Shown in pieces: positions 6,871-10,036 of a stretch of DNA of 10,036 nt; the first letter of the stretch is position 1, and every line of letters starts with the position of its first letter. Location: assembly GCA_015904045.1 (NCBI GenBank), contig JABMDG010000073.1:5842-15877 (forward strand). The letters are read 5' to 3'. The notes beneath the pieces were generated by a model. It was not told the DNA's origin. It was given only the letters and a program-made list of their open reading frames with translations, and made no database searches. The position numbers and the translations under genes are program-made. This stretch comes from Nitrospira sp. Lineage in GTDB: Bacteria; Nitrospirota; Nitrospiria; Nitrospirales; Nitrospiraceae.

Positions 6871-6985
6871 AATGGTGGATGGCCAGCCGTTCTCAGTCTT
6901 GGAACTGGCGGAACGGCATCGCGGCTATCTCGGCTTCCTGCCGCCGCAAGCCGACAGCCTCATGAAATCGACCGCGCCACGCTGA
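6638..6985 (+). pseudogene. Truncated second copy of the VOC protein (C-terminal module only)
   Basis: From 6716 to the TGA at 6983-6985 this frame encodes 89 residues that match residues 110-198 of the 3318-3914 VOC protein at 80 positions, without any gap. It keeps His of HHVAV and Glu of VLELAER but lacks the first module with its His ligand, so it could not form the same metal site alone. ATG 6638 and ATG 6653 are possible starts, neither with a good Shine-Dalgarno. The 25 or so residues before the match bear no resemblance to the VOC N-terminal half. Of about 38 codons that differ from the first copy, roughly 29 are synonymous, so this sequence evolved under protein-level selection for most of its history. 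It may be a recently truncated paralogue, part of a fusion with the frame that begins upstream, or a remnant of gene conversion. Confidence 0.6.
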
Positions 6986-6996
6986 TTCTGTCGTTC

Positions 6997-7039
6997 ACCC
7001 GAAAGGGCTCGGGTCACAATGCTTCCAGCCCGCGGGGCT
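6997..7039. terminator. Pair of small hairpins between convergent genes
   Basis: Two perfect inverted repeats lie in the 76-base gap between the VOC copy and the convergent DUF922-like gene. The first is ACCCGA/TCGGGT (6997-7002 with 7009-7014, six-base loop). The second is AGCCC/GGGCT (7027-7031 with 7035-7039, three-base loop). Neither is followed by a T-run on either strand, so if they end transcription they would do so weakly or with Rho. Confidence 0.35.
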
Positions 7040-7061
7040 ACCCTTCCGCTCCCTGTGCGTC

Positions 7062-8339
7062 TCACTTGCTCGCCGCCAGGGTAAGCCCCTCGAACGACTG
7101 GAGATACGTTTCAACCATGACTCGCGCCAACTGATCCCCGCCCGGCGGGCAGGTTCTCTCTTCGGTCTTGCGAACCAACCCGGTTGGAACGGCGTCGCTG
7201 GTCCAGAGCTTGATGACTAGACGGCAATTCTTGAAGGTCGGCCACACCGACGTGTCGTACTCATACGTCGCAGACTCCCACTGCGTCGCAATCCGCGCGC
7301 CATTGACCTCAATCGTGTCTTCGCCGGTTTCAATTGGTCGGGGGGTGGGTTGGACCCCCATCGCGAGATTGCCGGCTTGATGGAAGACAGTCAGCAGTTG
7401 GGCAGAACGGGATTGATTCGCCGACGGGCCGACACTGGAATCATACTGAGCGGCGATGGTTTCTTCCCATTCATTCGGAGGCATGGGCCTCCCATACCGA
7501 TCAGTGGGAGCTTGGCTGAACCATAGCCTGACGCCCTCAGCGTTGATGCCCCGCAACTGATAGGCCTTGAGAGAAGTGATCGGACCGGCCACGAATTTGT
7601 TCAAGCCGGCCAGGTTCCAGTACCGAGCGGCGTACACCACCTTCGCACCAGGTCTGAAGTTCTTCCAGGCCAGATATTCAGGACGGTCGACGAGCGCCGC
7701 GGCGGCCTTCTCCGGCTCCGGATAGGTTTCCTTCAACGCCTGGGCGACGGCATCCGGCACCGGGATCTCCTTGCGGCCATGTTCGGTAATGTCGTCATAT
7801 CGAGCTTGTGTCGTTTCGACCGGCATCTGCCTCTTGTACTCGACAGTAATCTCTTCCGCGATCTTGTCTATCGCCGCGCTGAGAACGTGGCGCAAGTCAG
7901 CGCCGCTCAGATCGATGGTCTTGCCAAAATGGGGCTGCGCGATACCCCTGGCAATCCCTTCAGCGTTCCGATAGTAATATTCCGAAATCTGCCGATGCCC
8001 CTCTTCATGTTCAACAGTCCGCTGCTGCGGATTATTCGGCAGCCAGATCGTCATGTTGAGTTGCAGCGTCACTTTAATCCGGTTGATCCTGGCCTTCGCA
8101 TGCGTCGCATCTATCTGCATGATCTGGCCGCCGACGGACGCATCGGAGCGGAAATCCCCAACACTCACCGCCGCTTCGGGTCCCATGAGCGGCGGCCGAT
8201 CAGGCGGCGGATTCTTGGGATCGAAGTACCGTGTGTTAAGTTGAGCCGGCATTTTGACGATCTCCACCTGAGGCTGTTCCGACTGAACAGATGGAACTCC
8301 GACAACCAGGATGAACATGAGCATGAGCCACACACGCAT
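7062..8339 (-). CDS. Secreted DUF922-like putative zinc-dependent protease with an extra C-terminal domain
   Basis: This 425-residue protein begins with a Sec-type signal peptide (about residues 1-20, MRVWLMLMFILVVGVPSVQS), so it acts in the periplasm or outside the cell. Residues 111-115 are HEEGH, an HExxH zincin motif, in the context VEHEEGHRQISEYYYRNAEG. YDDITEHG (181-188) follows about 65 residues later. Both blocks resemble those of DUF922, a family of predicted secreted Zn-dependent proteases. Residues from about 195 to 425 form a further domain that I cannot name. It holds the only two cysteines of the protein (372 and 397), which may form a disulfide. ATG 8339 is preferred because AGGAG of its Shine-Dalgarno lies about eight bases upstream; the in-frame GTG at 8345 directly abuts that site. 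It converges with the VOC copy and runs in the same direction as prfC, separated from it by about 260 bases. Substrate unknown. Confidence 0.75.
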   Translation of the reverse strand: MRVWLMLMFILVVGVPSVQSEQPQVEIVKMPAQLNTRYFDPKNPPPDRPPLMGPEAAVSVGDFRSDASVGGQIMQIDATHAKARINRIKVTLQLNMTIWLPNNPQQRTVEHEEGHRQISEYYYRNAEGIARGIAQPHFGKTIDLSGADLRHVLSAAIDKIAEEITVEYKRQMPVETTQARYDDITEHGRKEIPVPDAVAQALKETYPEPEKAAAALVDRPEYLAWKNFRPGAKVVYAARYWNLAGLNKFVAGPITSLKAYQLRGINAEGVRLWFSQAPTDRYGRPMPPNEWEETIAAQYDSSVGPSANQSRSAQLLTVFHQAGNLAMGVQPTPRPIETGEDTIEVNGARIATQWESATYEYDTSVWPTFKNCRLVIKLWTSDAVPTGLVRKTEERTCPPGGDQLARVMVETYLQSFEGLTLAASK

Positions 8340-8597
8340 CGACACCTCTCCTCATTACAGCTTCAGCCGATTCTTTAAGAGGTCTGCTTTTTCTTTCCCA
8401 TCCTTCGCCTTGACGGGGCGATCACGAGCAGCTCAGGGGTAGCACCGTCGATACCTCGTCCGGTCTGGTAACATAAGTAACAGGTCCACTTTTCAGAGCT
8501 ACCATCATACTCGGAACATGAAAGGCGGGGCAATTCTGGGATTTCTATCTGCGTTCGTGGGATGCTATTGCGTCAGGGCGGCAGAGGGTCGAGGAGG
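8340..8597. other. Intergenic region upstream of the DUF922-like gene
   Basis: The region contains the Shine-Dalgarno of the DUF922-like gene (minus strand, about 8346-8353) and a GTAAC-ATAA-GTAAC direct repeat (8468-8481) in an AT-rich patch, which could be part of a promoter or operator for that gene. I see no convincing hairpin terminator for prfC. A 47-codon + strand frame (8518-8661) begins MKGGAILGFLSAFVGCYC, like a signal peptide, but it has a poor Shine-Dalgarno and runs antisense into the end of prfC, so I do not call it a gene. Confidence 0.4.
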
Positions 8598-10036
8598 TCA
8601 GCCCATGTCTCGGAGGGTATGTCCGGGGTTCCGATCCCGCGCGATGGACTTCATCAGCTGATCTCCGAAGAGCACAACAATGCGATCACGTTGATCTTTG
8701 ACGATCATGGACGCCGACGGGGCCTTGAATGTCGCGGGATCACCATCCAGCCACGCGCTGCACGTAAACGGCAGCTGATCCAGCATAGTCTCGACACGAT
8801 ATTCAGATCGCAGCCGATATTGCAGCACATCAAATTGGAGCCGTCCGACTGCGGCAACCAAGGGCTCCTGATCGTGAAGACTGTGCATGATCTGAACAGT
8901 TCCCTCTTGCGCCATCTGCCACATGCCCTTGTCGAAGGGCTTTCGCTTGCCGACGTCGCTAGGGCGAATACGCGCGAAAATTTCCGGTTGGAACTGCGGC
9001 AAGGGTTTGAAGTTGAATCCTCCGGTCGTGGAAATGGTATCGCCGATGGCGAACAACCCCGGATTGATGATGCCGATGATATCGCCGGGAAACGCCTCTT
9101 CCACCGTACTCCGTTCCTGCGCCACGAGACTGTGCGGCCGTGAAAGCCGGACTTCCCGACCGAGGCGATGGTGCTTGACCAGCATGTCCCGCTCGAATCG
9201 TCCTGAACATACCCGCAAAAATGCGGTACTATCGCGGTGCTTGGGATTCATATTGGCCTGGAGTTTGAACACATAGGCGCTGAACGGTCGTTCGATCGGG
9301 TCGATGGAGAGTTCGGATCCATCCTCGGCATCGGCCGGCCGTGCGCCGGGGGATGGCGCCAGCTTCACAAAAGCATCCAAGAAACTCTCGATGCCAAAAT
9401 TCGTCAAAGCCGAGGCGAAAAACACCGGTGTGACCTCTCCCTGGAGAAATAATTCCCGATCGAAGGGATTCCCGGCGATCTCCAGTAGTTCCAAATCGTG
9501 CCGGACCTGTTCCAGTACCTCCTGCGAAACCCTGCCGCTCTGTGCAAGGTTTGCCAATGCCATGGTATCAACATCCACCTTTGTCGCCCCGCCATGAGCG
9601 GTCCGGCTGAACAACTCCACATGACTGTTCTCTCGATTCACAATCCCGACGAACTCGCTCCCCGATCCGATCGGCCAATTGACAGCGCTGGCATGGATAT
9701 TCAAGGCCTGCTCAACCTCCGTCATCAAATCGAGCGGAGGGCGGCCAGGCAAATCCATCTTATTGATCAGAGTGAGAACCGGAATGCGCCGCAGACGGCA
9801 TACGGCAAAGAGCTTGCGTGTTTGCGCCTCCACTCCCTTGGCGGCATCAATGACCATGATGGCGCTGTCGGCGGCCGTGAGAGTCCGGTAGGTGTCTTCA
9901 GAAAAATCCTGGTGGCCGGGGGTATCGAGCAAATTGATGACGGCTTGTTTATAGGGAAATTGCATGGCCGAGGCGGTGATCGAAATGCCGCGCTCCTGCT
10001 CCATGCCCATCCAATCGGATGCCGTTGCCTTGCCGC
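8598..10036 (-). CDS. prfC: Peptide chain release factor 3 (5' end outside window)
   Basis: RF3 is a cytosolic translational GTPase that recycles RF1 and RF2 from the ribosome after peptide release. The visible 479 or so codons cover most of the usual length of about 530; the frame stays open through the right edge (GKATASDWMGMEQERGIS), and the P-loop must lie beyond it. Seen here are the switch I region (ERGISIT), DTPGH (about 9912-9926), NKMD (9753-9764) and the SALTNFG block. Then come the beta-barrel domain (QANMNPKHRDSTAFLRV, EEAFPGDIIGIINPG) and the C-terminal domain (GRLQFDVLQYRLRSEY), all close to the Escherichia coli protein. The internal ATG at 10010 is not the start, because the ASDW residues before it are conserved in RF3. 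The stop is TGA at 8598-8600. Confidence 0.95.
   Translation of the reverse strand, partial: GKATASDWMGMEQERGISITASAMQFPYKQAVINLLDTPGHQDFSEDTYRTLTAADSAIMVIDAAKGVEAQTRKLFAVCRLRRIPVLTLINKMDLPGRPPLDLMTEVEQALNIHASAVNWPIGSGSEFVGIVNRENSHVELFSRTAHGGATKVDVDTMALANLAQSGRVSQEVLEQVRHDLELLEIAGNPFDRELFLQGEVTPVFFASALTNFGIESFLDAFVKLAPSPGARPADAEDGSELSIDPIERPFSAYVFKLQANMNPKHRDSTAFLRVCSGRFERDMLVKHHRLGREVRLSRPHSLVAQERSTVEEAFPGDIIGIINPGLFAIGDTISTTGGFNFKPLPQFQPEIFARIRPSDVGKRKPFDKGMWQMAQEGTVQIMHSLHDQEPLVAAVGRLQFDVLQYRLRSEYRVETMLDQLPFTCSAWLDGDPATFKAPSASMIVKDQRDRIVVLFGDQLMKSIARDRNPGHTLRDMG

Noticed and set aside
6391..6985. Insertion sequence or transposon as the cause of the VOC duplication
   Set aside because: No transposase, terminal inverted repeats or target-site duplication are visible around either copy.
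8518..8661. 47-codon + strand ORF with a signal-peptide-like start
   Set aside because: Only a weak Shine-Dalgarno, no promoter seen, and its second half is antisense to the end of prfC with Arg-rich sequence; possible but unsupported.
8562..9143. Plus-strand open frame of 193 codons opposite prfC
   Set aside because: Antisense to well-conserved RF3 domains and without any recognisable feature.

Overview
The window looks like ordinary chromosomal DNA of a GC-rich Gram-negative bacterium. I favour a Nitrospira-like (Nitrospirota) source. That is an inference from the style of the proteins (eukaryote-like antiquitin next to a saccharopine/lysine dehydrogenase, a BcsA-type PilZ glycosyltransferase, a DUF922-like secreted protein); no rRNA or other phylogenetic marker is present to prove it.

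Layout from left to right. (1) Positions 1-126 hold the last 41 codons of an upstream + strand gene. A small unrecognised gene of 109 residues follows (190-519). (2) Positions 601-3215 hold a tightly coupled pair: a saccharopine/lysine-6-dehydrogenase family oxidoreductase, overlapping by ATGA with an ALDH7/antiquitin aldehyde dehydrogenase that carries the complete catalytic set. Together they should make 2-aminoadipate from lysine or saccharopine by way of 2-aminoadipate semialdehyde. (3) Positions 3318-3914 hold a two-module VOC (glyoxalase/HPPD fold) metalloprotein on the same strand, possibly a dioxygenase. Its place after the lysine genes suggests, without proving, a role further down lysine catabolism. 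(4) Positions 4109-6394 hold a 761-residue membrane glycosyltransferase of the BcsA type with a gating-loop motif and two C-terminal PilZ domains, so probably a c-di-GMP-controlled exopolysaccharide synthase. (5) Positions 6391-6985 are a scar-like region. An ORF starts by ATGA overlap with the glycosyltransferase, the coding signal then appears to switch frame near 6585, and the new frame runs into a second copy of the C-terminal 89 residues of the VOC protein (80 of 89 residues identical). (6) Two small hairpins lie between this region and a convergent gene. (7) On the minus strand are a secreted DUF922-like putative zinc protease (7062-8339) and the gene for peptide chain release factor 3 (8598 to beyond the right edge, 5' end missing).

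The most interesting points are the partial VOC duplication with its frame-switch junction, the candidate compact lysine-to-2-aminoadipate module followed by a VOC protein, and the tandem PilZ tail in which only the second copy keeps the full c-di-GMP signature. I see no CRISPR array, tRNA, rRNA, transposase or phage gene.
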